From: DATJGF01 sp035495315
GTDB lineage: Bacteria; Verrucomicrobiota; Verrucomicrobiia; Limisphaerales; UBA8199
Assembly: GCA_035495315.1 (NCBI GenBank)
Contig: DATJGF010000190.1
Span: 1 to 28,943 of the forward strand
Reading direction: 5' to 3'
DNA length: 28,943 nucleotides
In this document: positions 1 to 8,479 of the stretch, one piece after another
Position numbering within the stretch: position 1 is the first letter of the stretch
How the letters are laid out: each line of letters starts with the position of its first letter
The notes under the pieces: model-generated
Database searches by the model: none
What the model was told of the DNA's origin: nothing
The model's input: the letters and a program-made list of their open reading frames with translations, nothing else
Translations under genes and position numbers: made by a program

Positions 1-515
1 GAGAGCGGGCGGAGGTCCCAAATGGCATTCAGACACGAACGGGAGGAAAAGGAGAGAATAGAGGTCCGACGAGGCTCTACCCGGCTTTCACATGGAGTCA
101 CCTTTTGGAGAGCGGACGCTACATTTCAACACGCAGACTGGGCTTGTATTTCTGTATTCAGCTTCTGGTATCTCTGTTGTCTCCTGTTCAACTGCATAGA
201 TTGGGCTTCAGCGGGGTGTAGACAGGTACAGATTGTCCTAACCGCTTCATTCAGCGGTTTTCCAAGGTGCTCAGTCACGTCAACTCCAGGGAAAACCGCT
301 GAAGCGGTTCCGATCACTTTCGCAGCCCACCCCCAGCTGACTCCGGGGGTTAATGAGAGCGGCTGTCACTGGTCAATCACCGAGCTGAACCTGGTGATTA
401 ATAAGAGCAGAAATCGGAAAAAACCGTTTGGGCAACAGACTCTGAAGATGCGCCACCCTGAAGAAAGTTGAGCCAAACTTGACGCTTGCCTGCCTGCCAG
501 CTAAGACTCCCTGGA
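1..515. other. Non-coding leader, no gene recognised
   Basis: I see no credible gene in this stretch. A 149-codon open frame exists on the + strand (22-471), but its translation has no recognisable family, no low-complexity-free core and no ribosome binding site, and it runs through two palindromes, so I treat it as chance. What the stretch does hold is a long imperfect inverted repeat (240-309) and a smaller hairpin (AATCACC at 375-381 against GGTGATT at 393-399, loop 11 nt). These could be regulatory structures of the following response-regulator gene or remnants of dispersed palindromic repeats. Confidence 0.5.
240..309. repeat. Imperfect inverted repeat, 20-24 bp arms
   Basis: The left arm (240-263) and right arm (290-309) are complementary over AACCGCTTC and AGCGGTTTTCC, and the left arm carries four extra bases (ATTC) between these blocks. 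The arms are separated by 26 nt. Each arm itself contains a short palindrome (AACCGCT/AGCGGTT), so the unit could be a dispersed repeat of the REP/MITE class. No flanking target duplication is evident by eye. Confidence 0.6.
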
Positions 516-1157
516 ATGGTCATGCCCCTAACGGTGTCCATCGTCGAAGATAATGAGCAGTTGCGCACGACTCTCGCACGAGTGATCAACCGCGCCGAAG
601 GGTTCCGCTGCCTCAGCCATTACGGTGATGCCGAATCGGCCCTTGAAGCATTGCCCAAAGACAAGCCGCAAGTCGTGCTGATGGACATTAACCTGCCGGG
701 CATAAATGGAGTCGAATGTGTCCGCCGGTTGAAACAGCTGCTGCCGGAGATACAAGTGATGATGCTGACGGTGTATGAAGATACCGAGAACATCTTTAAT
801 GCACTGGCGGCCGGGGCCGCGGGGTATTTGTTGAAACGAACCAAGAGCGCGGAATTGCTGGAGGCGATTCGCGAAGTGCATAACGGCGGTTCCCCCATGA
901 CGGCTCACATCGCACGCAAAGTGACGCAGTCTTTCCAGCGCGCCGGCCCTTCAGCGCGACCCACCGAGAACCTCTCCGAACGCGAGCAGGAGGTTTTGGA
1001 CTGTCTCAGCCAGGGGTTTCTTTATAAGGAAATTGCCGAGAAACTGGGGATCAGTTACGAAACCGTCCATACCTACATACGGCGCATCTATGAGAAGCTG
1101 CAGGTGCGCACCCGAACCGAAGCGGTCGCGAAGTTTCTGAAGCGTCCAAACACTTGA
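516..1157 (+). CDS. NarL/FixJ-family response regulator
   Basis: A two-component response regulator: a receiver domain phosphorylated by a partner histidine kinase controls a DNA-binding output domain. From the ATG at 516 the protein is 213 aa. The receiver fills about residues 5-125, with acidic pocket residues E11/D12, the phospho-acceptor D57 in VVLMDINLPG, the switch threonine in MLTVYED and the conserved lysine in YLLKRTK. A LuxR-type helix-turn-helix (LSEREQEVLDCLSQG onwards, about residues 155-210) follows. An upstream TTG at 486 and a second ATG at 522 are alternative starts; none has a strong ribosome binding site. No histidine kinase gene lies to the right, so the cognate kinase may be to the left of the window or elsewhere. 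Function is clear at family level, but the target genes are unknown. Confidence 0.93.
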   Translation: MVMPLTVSIVEDNEQLRTTLARVINRAEGFRCLSHYGDAESALEALPKDKPQVVLMDINLPGINGVECVRRLKQLLPEIQVMMLTVYEDTENIFNALAAGAAGYLLKRTKSAELLEAIREVHNGGSPMTAHIARKVTQSFQRAGPSARPTENLSEREQEVLDCLSQGFLYKEIAEKLGISYETVHTYIRRIYEKLQVRTRTEAVAKFLKRPNT

Positions 1158-1188
1158 CGCTGGCTCAAACTGGCCGCACAGTTTTCTG

Positions 1189-1211
1189 CTTGCCACCATG
1201 TGGCTGGCAAG
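1189..1211 (+). promoter_or_regulatory. Hairpin ahead of aconitase gene
   Basis: CTTGCC (1189-1194) pairs with GGCAAG (1206-1211) around an 11-nt loop that has a weak inner CCA/TGG pairing. It sits 32 nt after the response-regulator stop and 21 nt before the ATG at 1233. No T-run follows, so it is a poor intrinsic terminator; it could be a 5'-UTR structure. It also swallows the upstream GTG at 1200, which argues for starting the aconitase at 1233. Confidence 0.35.
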
Positions 1212-1232
1212 AACCCGTTCAAATGTCTGGTT

Positions 1233-4088
1233 ATGAGTACGCACAATTTGTTCGATACACTGCAGCAGTTTGAGCTCGGCAATGGAAAGCAGGCACAGTT
1301 CTATTCTGTGCCCCAATTGGAGCGCGCCGGCCTTGGCCCGATTTCTCGGCTCCCTGTCTCTATCCGCCTGGTGCTGGAGTCGGTCTTACGCAACTGCGAT
1401 GGCAAGCGCGTTACCGAACAGAATGTGCGCGAACTTGCCGCCTGGAAAGCCGCAGCACCGCGCACGCAGGAAATTCCTTTCGTGGTCGCGCGCATTGTGC
1501 TGCAGGATTTTACGGGTGTTCCGCTGCTCGTCGACCTTGCCGCGATGCGCTCCGCCGTGGGGCGCTTGCAAAAGAATCCCAAGATTATCGAACCGCTCGT
1601 TCCGGTCGATTTGGTAGTCGATCACTCGGTTCAGGTGGATTTCTTCGGGTCATCCGATGCCCTACGCCGCAATCTCGAAATCGAGTTTCAGCGCAATCGA
1701 GAACGCTACCAGTTTCTCAAATGGGGCATGCAGGCCTTTGATACGTTCAAAGTAGTGCCTCCGGGCATCGGCATTGTTCACCAGGTCAATCTCGAATACC
1801 TCGCCAAAGGGGTGCTCTCGGCTGGAAACGTGTACTACCCGGATACCCTCGTAGGCACCGATTCGCATACGACCATGATCAACGGCTTGGGAATCGTTGG
1901 CTGGGGAGTCGGCGGCATTGAAGCCGAAGCCGGCATGCTGGGGCAACCTGTTTATTTCCTCACGCCGGATGTGGTTGGTGTTCATTTGAGTGGCACGCTT
2001 CGCGAAGGAGTCACCGCAACCGACCTGGCTTTAACGGTGACCCAAATGCTCCGCAAAGCGAAGGTGGTCGGGAAATTCGTTGAATTTTATGGACCGGGCG
2101 CCGCTGCCTTGCCTGTCGTCGATCGCGCCACCATCGCGAACATGGCGCCTGAATATGGTGCGACGATGGGCTTTTTCCCGATCGACCAGGAATGTGTCAC
2201 GTACCTGCGCGCCACCGGTCGGAGCGAAGAGCAGTGCCGTACCTATGAAAGCTATTATCGGGCACAGAACTTGTTCGGCATTCCGAAGAAAGGTCAAATC
2301 GATTACTCAACCGACCTTGCCCTCGATTTGGGCACCGTGGTCCCCAGTGTCGCCGGTCCCAAACGACCACAGGATCGGATCGAGTTGCCGAACTTAAAAC
2401 GTGAGTTCAACGCAACTTTTGCCAAACCGATTACCGAAAATGGATTTGGCAAAAGCATCGACGAGTTAACCAAAACTTTCCAGGTGATGATGAACGAGGG
2501 GGTCAGGGCGGGCGGCGGCAGCCAGGAACCTGTCTCGCGTCAAACGGCCCAGCAGCGTAATACCAATCCCGCCACTGAATTGGAAATGGCCAATAATCGT
2601 CCGACGCCCGATGTTCCCAGCCCGGGTTGTACTACATGCGCGGAGGGTGAGATCGGCCACGGGAGCGTCCTGATTGCGGCGATTACCAGTTGCACCAACA
2701 CGAGCAATCCTACGGTGATGTTAGCGGCAGGTCTGCTCGCCAAGAAGGCTGTCGAACGCGGGTTGCACGTCAATCCCATGGTGAAAACGTCGTTAGCGCC
2801 AGGCTCGCGGGTTGTTAGCGATTACCTCAACAAAGCTGGGCTGCAGACATTCCTCGATCGACTCGGTTTCAACCTCGTCGGTTATGGCTGCACGACGTGC
2901 ATCGGTAATTCCGGTCCCTTGCCCGCGCCGATTGACGAAGCCATCGGGAAATATGATGTCGTCGCCGCCTCAGTTCTCTCCGGAAACCGCAATTTTGAAG
3001 CCCGCGTCCATCAAAGTATCAAGGCCAATTTCTTGATGTCTCCGCCCTTGGTAGTCGCGTTTGCGCTGGCCGGGCGAGTAAATATCGACCTGACTTCTGA
3101 ACCGCTCGGCAAAGGACGCGATGGAAAAGAGGTCTACCTTAAAGACATTTGGCCCACCTTGCAGGAAGTTCGCGACCTCCTGCAGTCGGCACTAAAACCT
3201 GAGGTCTTCCGCCGGCTCTACAGGGATTTTGCCGACCAAAATCCCAAGTGGAACGAAATCCCTTCCAGCAGCGGCAACGTGTATCAATGGGACCCCAACA
3301 GCACCTATATCCAGGAGCCCCCCTTCTTCCTCAACTTCAGCCCGCGGCCGGGCGAAATTCGGGAGATTACCGGTGCGCGCGCGCTCGGGATTTTTGGCGA
3401 CAGCGTCACGACGGATCACATCTCGCCGGCAGGTAGTATCAAGAAGAGCTCGCCGGCTGGCAATTATCTGATCGAACATCACGTTACCCCGGAGGATTTC
3501 AATAGCTACGGTTCGCGCCGCGGAAACGATCGGGTTATGACACGGGGTACCTTCGCCAATGTCCGTATCAAGAACCTGATGGTGCCTGGCACTGAAGGGG
3601 GCGTGACGAAGTATTTCACGGCGCCGAGCGCGGCAGGGGAAACGGTTTCCATTTTCGATGCGTCAATGGCTTACCAAAAACGAGGTATTCCATTGGTGGT
3701 ACTGGCCGGGCAGGAATATGGCACCGGCAGTTCGCGTGATTGGGCCGCCAAGGGTACCGCGTTACTCGGTGTAAAAACTGTCATCGCACAGAGTTTTGAG
3801 CGCATTCATCGTTCAAATCTTGTCGGAATGGGCGTCCTCCCGTTGCAGTTCAAAGAAGGCACAACCGCCCAGTCGCTTAAATTGAACGGCACGGAGACTT
3901 ACGATATCCTTGGGTTAGGGCCGAATCTCAAGCCGCAACAGGACCTTACGTTGCGCGTCAAACGTGCCGACGGTTCAACCGAAGACGTAAAGGTAACTTG
4001 CCGTATTGATACCCCCATCGAAATCGATTATTACCAGCATGGCGGCATCCTGCCTTTCGTTCTTCGCCAATTGCTGCGCTCAGCATGA
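1233..4088 (+). CDS. acnA: Aconitate hydratase, AcnA/IRP1 type
   Basis: Catalyses citrate-isocitrate interconversion in the TCA and glyoxylate cycles, using a [4Fe-4S] cluster in the cytosol. From the ATG at 1233 it has 951 residues, against about 890 for typical AcnA. The three cluster ligands are C487 (in TSCTNTSNP), C553 and C556 (in GYGCTTCIGNSG). GTDSHTTMINGLG lies in the N-terminal half, and the swivelling C-terminal domain has GDSVTTDHISPAGSI and QEYGTGSSRDWAAKG. The extra length is mostly an insertion just before the first ligand (about residues 423-475) that is polar and ends in a second CTTC motif (C466, C469). A GTG at 1200 would add 11 residues but lies inside a hairpin. The gene overlaps the following methyltransferase by ATGA, so they are probably co-transcribed. 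Confidence 0.97.
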   Translation: MSTHNLFDTLQQFELGNGKQAQFYSVPQLERAGLGPISRLPVSIRLVLESVLRNCDGKRVTEQNVRELAAWKAAAPRTQEIPFVVARIVLQDFTGVPLLVDLAAMRSAVGRLQKNPKIIEPLVPVDLVVDHSVQVDFFGSSDALRRNLEIEFQRNRERYQFLKWGMQAFDTFKVVPPGIGIVHQVNLEYLAKGVLSAGNVYYPDTLVGTDSHTTMINGLGIVGWGVGGIEAEAGMLGQPVYFLTPDVVGVHLSGTLREGVTATDLALTVTQMLRKAKVVGKFVEFYGPGAAALPVVDRATIANMAPEYGATMGFFPIDQECVTYLRATGRSEEQCRTYESYYRAQNLFGIPKKGQIDYSTDLALDLGTVVPSVAGPKRPQDRIELPNLKREFNATFAKPITENGFGKSIDELTKTFQVMMNEGVRAGGGSQEPVSRQTAQQRNTNPATELEMANNRPTPDVPSPGCTTCAEGEIGHGSVLIAAITSCTNTSNPTVMLAAGLLAKKAVERGLHVNPMVKTSLAPGSRVVSDYLNKAGLQTFLDRLGFNLVGYGCTTCIGNSGPLPAPIDEAIGKYDVVAASVLSGNRNFEARVHQSIKANFLMSPPLVVAFALAGRVNIDLTSEPLGKGRDGKEVYLKDIWPTLQEVRDLLQSALKPEVFRRLYRDFADQNPKWNEIPSSSGNVYQWDPNSTYIQEPPFFLNFSPRPGEIREITGARALGIFGDSVTTDHISPAGSIKKSSPAGNYLIEHHVTPEDFNSYGSRRGNDRVMTRGTFANVRIKNLMVPGTEGGVTKYFTAPSAAGETVSIFDASMAYQKRGIPLVVLAGQEYGTGSSRDWAAKGTALLGVKTVIAQSFERIHRSNLVGMGVLPLQFKEGTTAQSLKLNGTETYDILGLGPNLKPQQDLTLRVKRADGSTEDVKVTCRIDTPIEIDYYQHGGILPFVLRQLLRSA

Positions 4089-5215
4089 GATTCTCGCCGC
4101 TCGCCTTGGCAGAGCGGATCATCGCCGCGGCGGACCGTCAGCATCCCGCAGATGCTGTTCTGCGGCAAAAATTGAAATCAGAGCGCGGGTTGGCCGCTTC
4201 TGAAAGCGCTCAGATCAGCGCCGCTGTTTTTGCCTACTTTCGCTGGCTTGGTTGGCTCGAAAAGGGTCGCCCGATTCTCGATAAGATTCAACACGCGCTT
4301 GAACTTTCGGCAAAATTCGCCAGGCAACCGCAAAGCTTCTCAGAGGCCGAGCTGATCGCCCGGTCGATTCCTGCCTGGGTTAACGAGGAACTGAATGTAA
4401 GCGCCGCCTGGGCTCGAACGCTCCAAACCGAGCCCCTGCTGTGGCTTCGAGCCAGGCCAGGGCAGGGCAGGGCCGTTGGGAAGGAACTCGGACACTGCTT
4501 TCCGTTCGGGACTGGGCCACTCGCCGATATCTTGCGTTATGCAGGCAAAACCGACCTCTTTTGCACCGAGGCATTTCAAGCCGGCAAGTTCGAATTGCAG
4601 GACATCAGTTCGCAAGCCGTCGGTCTGATTTGCGCGCCAGCGGCGGGGCAGACCTGGTGGGATGCGTGCGCCGGGGAAGGTGGAAAGTTGCTGCACTTAT
4701 CCGATTTGATGCAGAACCGTGGGCTGATTTGGGCCAGCGACCGCGCTGCGTGGCGTTTGCAACGTTTAAAACGTCGCGCAGCTCGAGCGAGGGTTTTTAA
4801 TTTTCGAGTAACCCCGTGGGACGGGGGCTCAAGGCTGCCCACCAAAACCAGGTTCGATGGTATCCTGGTTGATGCCCCGTGCAGCGGCATCGGCACCTGG
4901 CAGCGAAATCCACACGCGCGTTGGACCACAACACTGAAGGATGTGCAAGAGCTCGGTCGTCTGCAGCAGGAGCTTTTGATCAATGTGGCGGCGGCACTCA
5001 AACCGGGAGGGAGACTAATTTATGCGGTCTGTACGTTCGCTCGAACAGAAACTCGGCATGTTGTAGAAGCCTTTGAGCGCGCTTGTCCCAATTTCGACCG
5101 CGCGGAATTTGAAAACCCGCTGAGTAGCGGGCTAGTTCGAGAAGGGCAGGTTTCTTATTGGCCGCAGCAGTTTGGAGGCAATGGGATGTTTATTGCCGCT
5201 TGGCGCCGACAGTAA
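4085..5215 (+). CDS. RsmB/NOL1-NOP2 family rRNA cytosine-C5 methyltransferase
   Basis: An S-adenosylmethionine-dependent RNA m5C methyltransferase of the RsmB (Sun)/NOP2 superfamily, probably acting on 16S rRNA. The SAM-binding loop is WWDACAGEGGKLLHL (about residues 191-205), motif IV is DAPCSG with C266, and motif VI is YAVCTFARTET with the nucleophilic C316; both catalytic cysteines of the family are therefore present. At 376 aa it is shorter than E. coli RsmB (about 430 aa). The N-terminal part is helical (for example AAVFAYFRWLGWLEKG) but I do not recognise a clear NusB-like domain. The start ATG overlaps the acnA stop (ATGA), indicating translational coupling. A hairpin spans its stop codon. 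The exact target base cannot be told from the sequence. Confidence 0.9.
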   Translation: MRFSPLALAERIIAAADRQHPADAVLRQKLKSERGLAASESAQISAAVFAYFRWLGWLEKGRPILDKIQHALELSAKFARQPQSFSEAELIARSIPAWVNEELNVSAAWARTLQTEPLLWLRARPGQGRAVGKELGHCFPFGTGPLADILRYAGKTDLFCTEAFQAGKFELQDISSQAVGLICAPAAGQTWWDACAGEGGKLLHLSDLMQNRGLIWASDRAAWRLQRLKRRAARARVFNFRVTPWDGGSRLPTKTRFDGILVDAPCSGIGTWQRNPHARWTTTLKDVQELGRLQQELLINVAAALKPGGRLIYAVCTFARTETRHVVEAFERACPNFDRAEFENPLSSGLVREGQVSYWPQQFGGNGMFIAAWRRQ

Positions 5216-5228
5216 CTTGTCGGGCGCC
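5202..5228. terminator. Hairpin between convergent genes
   Basis: GGCGCCGACA (5202-5211) pairs with TGTCGGGCGCC (5218-5228) with one bulged base and a 6-nt loop. It overlaps the stop codon of the methyltransferase gene and lies 28 bp from the stop of the converging gene. No long T-run follows on either strand, so it is either a weak bidirectional terminator or an mRNA 3'-end stabilising structure. Confidence 0.45.
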
Positions 5229-5256
5229 TTCTCGTAACAGTTTCAGCGGTGTTCGC

Positions 5257-5688
5257 TTACTTCTCCATCCGGGCGCATCGGTAAAGGTCGTCAGCGGTAG
5301 CGATCGCACTGTCTTCCAACGCCTTGTTCGGGCCGGCGGAGCGAATCAGGACTTCATTGTGAGAGAAGTAGAACTGAAGCGGTGTGCCCCAGGGATCGAC
5401 AATTTCGCCTTTATCATTCAGGTCGCTTCGGCGCACGGCCAGGATGAGCACCTTCTTGTCCGTTTGACCAAGCAAGGATTTGACGATTTGGCCGTTGTTT
5501 CCTATCGGATAGGTCCCGACGAATTCCTTGTACTGTTGAATACCAAGGATCAGGTTATCGCAATCGGTATTGAATTTTACAACCTTTTCGTCCATCCGCT
5601 TGAGTGTCCAAGCTTTAGCCACCCAGAGGACACCGGCTGTCCCGAGCACCCCCAGCACGATCACTGCTATCGTAATGAGTCTTTTCAT
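5257..5688 (-). CDS. Membrane-anchored GspG-like small protein
   Basis: A 143-aa protein with one N-terminal hydrophobic helix (about residues 4-25, ITIAVIVLGVLGTAGVLWVA) after MKR, then a soluble domain. The pattern NLILGIQQYKEFVGTYP followed by DPWGTPLQFYFS and SAGPNKALED resembles the C-terminal half of the type II secretion major pseudopilin GspG, where the DPWG and SxGPD-like segments form the calcium-binding loop region. The classical prepilin cleavage motif (G-FTLIE) is missing, so it would stay as an uncleaved membrane-anchored protein. It starts 6 bp after the stop of the LacI-type regulator gene on the same strand, suggesting a joint transcript. I do not know its function. Confidence 0.65.
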   Translation of the reverse strand: MKRLITIAVIVLGVLGTAGVLWVAKAWTLKRMDEKVVKFNTDCDNLILGIQQYKEFVGTYPIGNNGQIVKSLLGQTDKKVLILAVRRSDLNDKGEIVDPWGTPLQFYFSHNEVLIRSAGPNKALEDSAIATADDLYRCARMEK

Positions 5689-5694
5689 ATTTTG

Positions 5695-6741
5695 CTACGT
5701 GTTCGGCGTCTTTAGACGCGCTAAAGGAAGAGTAGCAGGAGGAGTGCCGCTGCTGGCGCGCACTATCAGTTCTGTCGGGAGCCGCTTGCTGTCGGGACGT
5801 TGACCCTTTAGCAGTTGCAGTAGCGCATCCATTGCGGCCAGCCCCAGTCGATGTTTTGGTTGGTTAACGGTGGTGAGGGGCACCAGAAAATACTCACTCA
5901 GTAAGGTGTTGCCAAACCCGGCAATGGAAATATCCTGTGGAATCCTAAGTCTTTGTCGCAGAAATGCTTCCGCGCATCCTGCGGCGACTAAATCGTTGAC
6001 TGCTTGCACCGCGGTCGCTTCAGTGCCTTCGTTGATCATCTGCATCGCAGCCTTGGTGCCGTCTTCCATCGTCCGGCCAGCCTGGAACACAAGCTTGTCA
6101 TCCACGTCCATGCCGGCTTCGCGCAAAGCCCGCCTGTAACCTTCGAAACGTTCCTGGTTCCAAGGGGTTGCTGCGGGTCCGCTTAGGTACGCAATGCGCT
6201 TGTGGCCTTGCTTGAGGAAATGCTGCGTTACTGAGTAAGCGGCTTGCAGGTCGTCCGCTTCGACATTGACGAAGTGTGAACAAAATGGCGCGGTGTGGCC
6301 CAGGATGATGGTTGGAACCCGGCGTGCCAGAAGCTCCTGGTAAATCGGGGCTTCATTCCCGATGCGATAAACCGGGGAGATGATAAAACCATCGACGCGT
6401 CGTGAAAGAAATCGCCGGATACATGCTTCTTCTCTCTCGGGGACATTTAAGGTGTAGGCCAGCAGAACATCGTAGCCCATCTCAAAAGCGCGCTCCTGGA
6501 CTGCCAGGATAATCCGTGAAAAGATGGGATTGGCCAGGGATGGAATGACCAGCCCAAAGAGTTTGGTGGTGCGGGTGCGAAGGCCCTGTGCCGTCGAATC
6601 AGGCACATAGCCCATCTGTTGAGCGACTGCTTTGATGCGGGCCTTGGTCGCGGCGGAGACATCGGGTTCATCCCTCAGGGCTTTCGAGACCGTCATCACC
6701 GAAACCCCTGTACGTTCCGCAATGTCTTTCAGGCGAACCAT
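5695..6741 (-). CDS. LacI-family transcriptional regulator
   Basis: A 348-aa sugar-responsive repressor of the LacI/GalR family. The N-terminal helix-turn-helix and hinge are evident (VRLKDIAERTGVSVMTVSKAL, then DVSAATKARIKAVAQQMGY), and a periplasmic-binding-protein-like effector domain follows (TTKLFGLVIPSLANPIFSRI, HGHKRIAYLSGP-like block, ISIAGFGNT). The effector sugar cannot be deduced. No sugar catabolic genes are adjacent; the nearest partners are nadK upstream (87 bp away) and the GspG-like gene 6 bp downstream, so the regulator may act at a distant locus. An imperfect GTAT-12-ATAC palindrome lies about 75 bp upstream of the start but does not resemble a typical LacI operator with a central CG. 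Confidence 0.95.
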   Translation of the reverse strand: MVRLKDIAERTGVSVMTVSKALRDEPDVSAATKARIKAVAQQMGYVPDSTAQGLRTRTTKLFGLVIPSLANPIFSRIILAVQERAFEMGYDVLLAYTLNVPEREEACIRRFLSRRVDGFIISPVYRIGNEAPIYQELLARRVPTIILGHTAPFCSHFVNVEADDLQAAYSVTQHFLKQGHKRIAYLSGPAATPWNQERFEGYRRALREAGMDVDDKLVFQAGRTMEDGTKAAMQMINEGTEATAVQAVNDLVAAGCAEAFLRQRLRIPQDISIAGFGNTLLSEYFLVPLTTVNQPKHRLGLAAMDALLQLLKGQRPDSKRLPTELIVRASSGTPPATLPLARLKTPNT

Positions 6742-6828
6742 ACGCCGAATGAGAAATCCAAAATTCGAAGATCGAAACCCGAAATAAATTCAAGCAGATG
6801 AAAATTCACAAATTGTATTCTGTTACCG

Positions 6829-7713
6829 TCATACAGTCGCGCCCTGCCAATGCAATTTCCGCCGAAGCGTGCCGCAAAAAGAACTGTCGGCCGGGAGCAT
6901 TAAACGAACCGAGCGGCGGCTGCGTTGAATGGTGAGTGTGTCTCCGGTAGAGAGTTCACTGACGACCTGGCCATCGGCGCTCAAAATCGTCGTGGGTTTG
7001 GGGCTCACCACCGTCACGTTGATCTTGGCACTGAGCGGAACGATTAGCGATCGGTTGGACAAAGTGTGAGGACAGATGGGAGTAATTTCCAGCACCGCGG
7101 CCGTGGGAAATACGACCGCTCCACCGGCTGCCAGCGAGTAAGCCGTCGAACCGGTCGGTGAGCTCACAATCAGACCATCGCAGCGATACCGCGTGAGCGG
7201 GTCGGCATTGATACGCACCTCCAGTTCGATCAATCGTGAAGCAATACCGCGGCTGATTACCAGGTCGTTCAAAGCCGTTTGTTCGATGACACGGTTCCGG
7301 CAATGACCAAGCGCCTGGATCAGGGTCCGGCGCTCAAAACGGAATTCGCCTTGCCACACTCGCTTCAACGCTGGCTTCAATTCGTCCGAGGAAACGGCCG
7401 TCAGGAACCCCAGGCTGCCGATATTCACGCCGAGGATCGGTGTGCGCAGCCCGGCGATATCGCGAGCCACGCGCAGCATCGTACCGTCCCCACCGAATAC
7501 CAATAAAAGGTCAACTTGCCGGGTGAGCGTGACGATATCCGGACAAACGATCGCAGGAATACCGGTCCATTCCGCCGTCACTCGTTCGGTAAATACCTTG
7601 CGGCCTGTTTCGGCGACGAGCTTTGCAGCTTGCCTCACTACCCCGACGGAATTGACCTTCTCCGAATTGCCAATCAGGCCAATACGCCCCAACTTTTCAG
7701 GCTTTCTTTTCAA
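6829..7713 (-). CDS. nadK: NAD kinase
   Basis: ATP- or polyphosphate-dependent NAD kinase, which makes NADP from NAD in the cytosol. The 294-aa protein has all family signatures: the GGDGT motif at residues 74-78, GVNIGSLGFL (about 95-104), NDLVI (149 onward) and the conserved DGLIVSSPTGSTAYSLAAGG (about 179-198). The start codon lies within the 3' end of the tlyA gene (17-bp overlap), which indicates translational coupling; a tlyA-nadK arrangement is frequent across bacteria. It is probably expressed from the xseA/tlyA transcript. Confidence 0.97.
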   Translation of the reverse strand: MKRKPEKLGRIGLIGNSEKVNSVGVVRQAAKLVAETGRKVFTERVTAEWTGIPAIVCPDIVTLTRQVDLLLVFGGDGTMLRVARDIAGLRTPILGVNIGSLGFLTAVSSDELKPALKRVWQGEFRFERRTLIQALGHCRNRVIEQTALNDLVISRGIASRLIELEVRINADPLTRYRCDGLIVSSPTGSTAYSLAAGGAVVFPTAAVLEITPICPHTLSNRSLIVPLSAKINVTVVSPKPTTILSADGQVVSELSTGDTLTIQRSRRSVRLMLPADSSFCGTLRRKLHWQGATV

Positions 7714-8440
7714 TCAATGCCAGGAATTCTTTGTTGCCTGCCGGACCGAGCACGGGCGATTCGACGATGTCTCGCCATTCCAAGGCCGGTTCTTTGCCCA
7801 CAAACTCTCTTAGTTCGTTCACGACTCGCTCGTGAATCGCCGGATCGCGAATCACGCCCGCACCCCGATCCGCTTCCGTTTTGCCCGCCTCAAACTGGGG
7901 TTTGATCAGGGCGATGATTTTACCGGACCCGGCCAACAAAGCAACCGCCGGGGGCAGAATCTTGTGCAGCGAAATGAATGAACAATCTATTACAATCAGG
8001 TCGACGGGAACAAAGGGTTGTGGAAAATGAGCCGTGGTGAGCGTGCGCGCATTGATCTTTTCCATCACAACGACACGTGGATCCTGGCGCAGTTTCCAAG
8101 CCAATTGCCCATGACCCACGTCCACCGCGAATACCTGGGCGGCGCCGCGTTGCAGCAGGCAATCTGTAAAGCCCCCGGTCGAGGCACCTAGATCAATCGC
8201 TCTCTTGGCATTGACCTCGATTCGGAAGAAGTTTAACCCGTGCTCGAGCTTCAGTCCGCCGCGGCTGACGAATCGCTGTGGCGCCGTCAATTCAATCGAA
8301 TCACGCTCCGTAACCTTCTGCCCGGGTTTGGCCGCCCTTTGGCCATTGAGTTTTACCTGCCCGGACATTACTGCGCGCTTGGCTTGCTCTCGACTCTCGC
8401 AGAGCCGACGCTCCACCAATGCTTCGTCCAGGCGCGCCAT
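7697..8440 (-). CDS. tlyA: TlyA-family rRNA 2'-O-methyltransferase (hemolysin A family)
   Basis: A 247-aa TlyA protein. In characterised members it 2'-O-methylates cytidines of 16S and/or 23S rRNA; the hemolysin name is historical. An S4 RNA-binding domain covers about residues 1-60 (RLDEALVERRLCESREQAKR, VSRGGLKLEHGL at its end), followed by an FtsJ-like Rossmann methyltransferase with the SAM loop IDLGASTGGFTDCLLQ (82-97) and VDVGHGQL. The putative catalytic K-D-K-E set is K64, D152 (VIDCSFISL), K180 and E184 (IKPQFE). The ATG is 39 bp downstream of the 72-aa gene's stop, and the 3' end overlaps nadK. Substrate nucleotide is inferred from the family only. Confidence 0.95.
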   Translation of the reverse strand: MARLDEALVERRLCESREQAKRAVMSGQVKLNGQRAAKPGQKVTERDSIELTAPQRFVSRGGLKLEHGLNFFRIEVNAKRAIDLGASTGGFTDCLLQRGAAQVFAVDVGHGQLAWKLRQDPRVVVMEKINARTLTTAHFPQPFVPVDLIVIDCSFISLHKILPPAVALLAGSGKIIALIKPQFEAGKTEADRGAGVIRDPAIHERVVNELREFVGKEPALEWRDIVESPVLGPAGNKEFLALIEKKA

Positions 8441-8479
8441 TGTCGATCACCTCGTCGGGCCGGCCATCCCCCGACCCAA

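Noticed and set aside
22..471. 149-codon open frame on the + strand
   Set aside because: No family resemblance, no ribosome binding site, and it crosses two palindromes; probably chance.
6808..6832. LacI-type operator (GTAT-12-ATAC) upstream of the LacI gene
   Set aside because: Only the outer four bases pair well and the central CG of LacI-family operators is missing.
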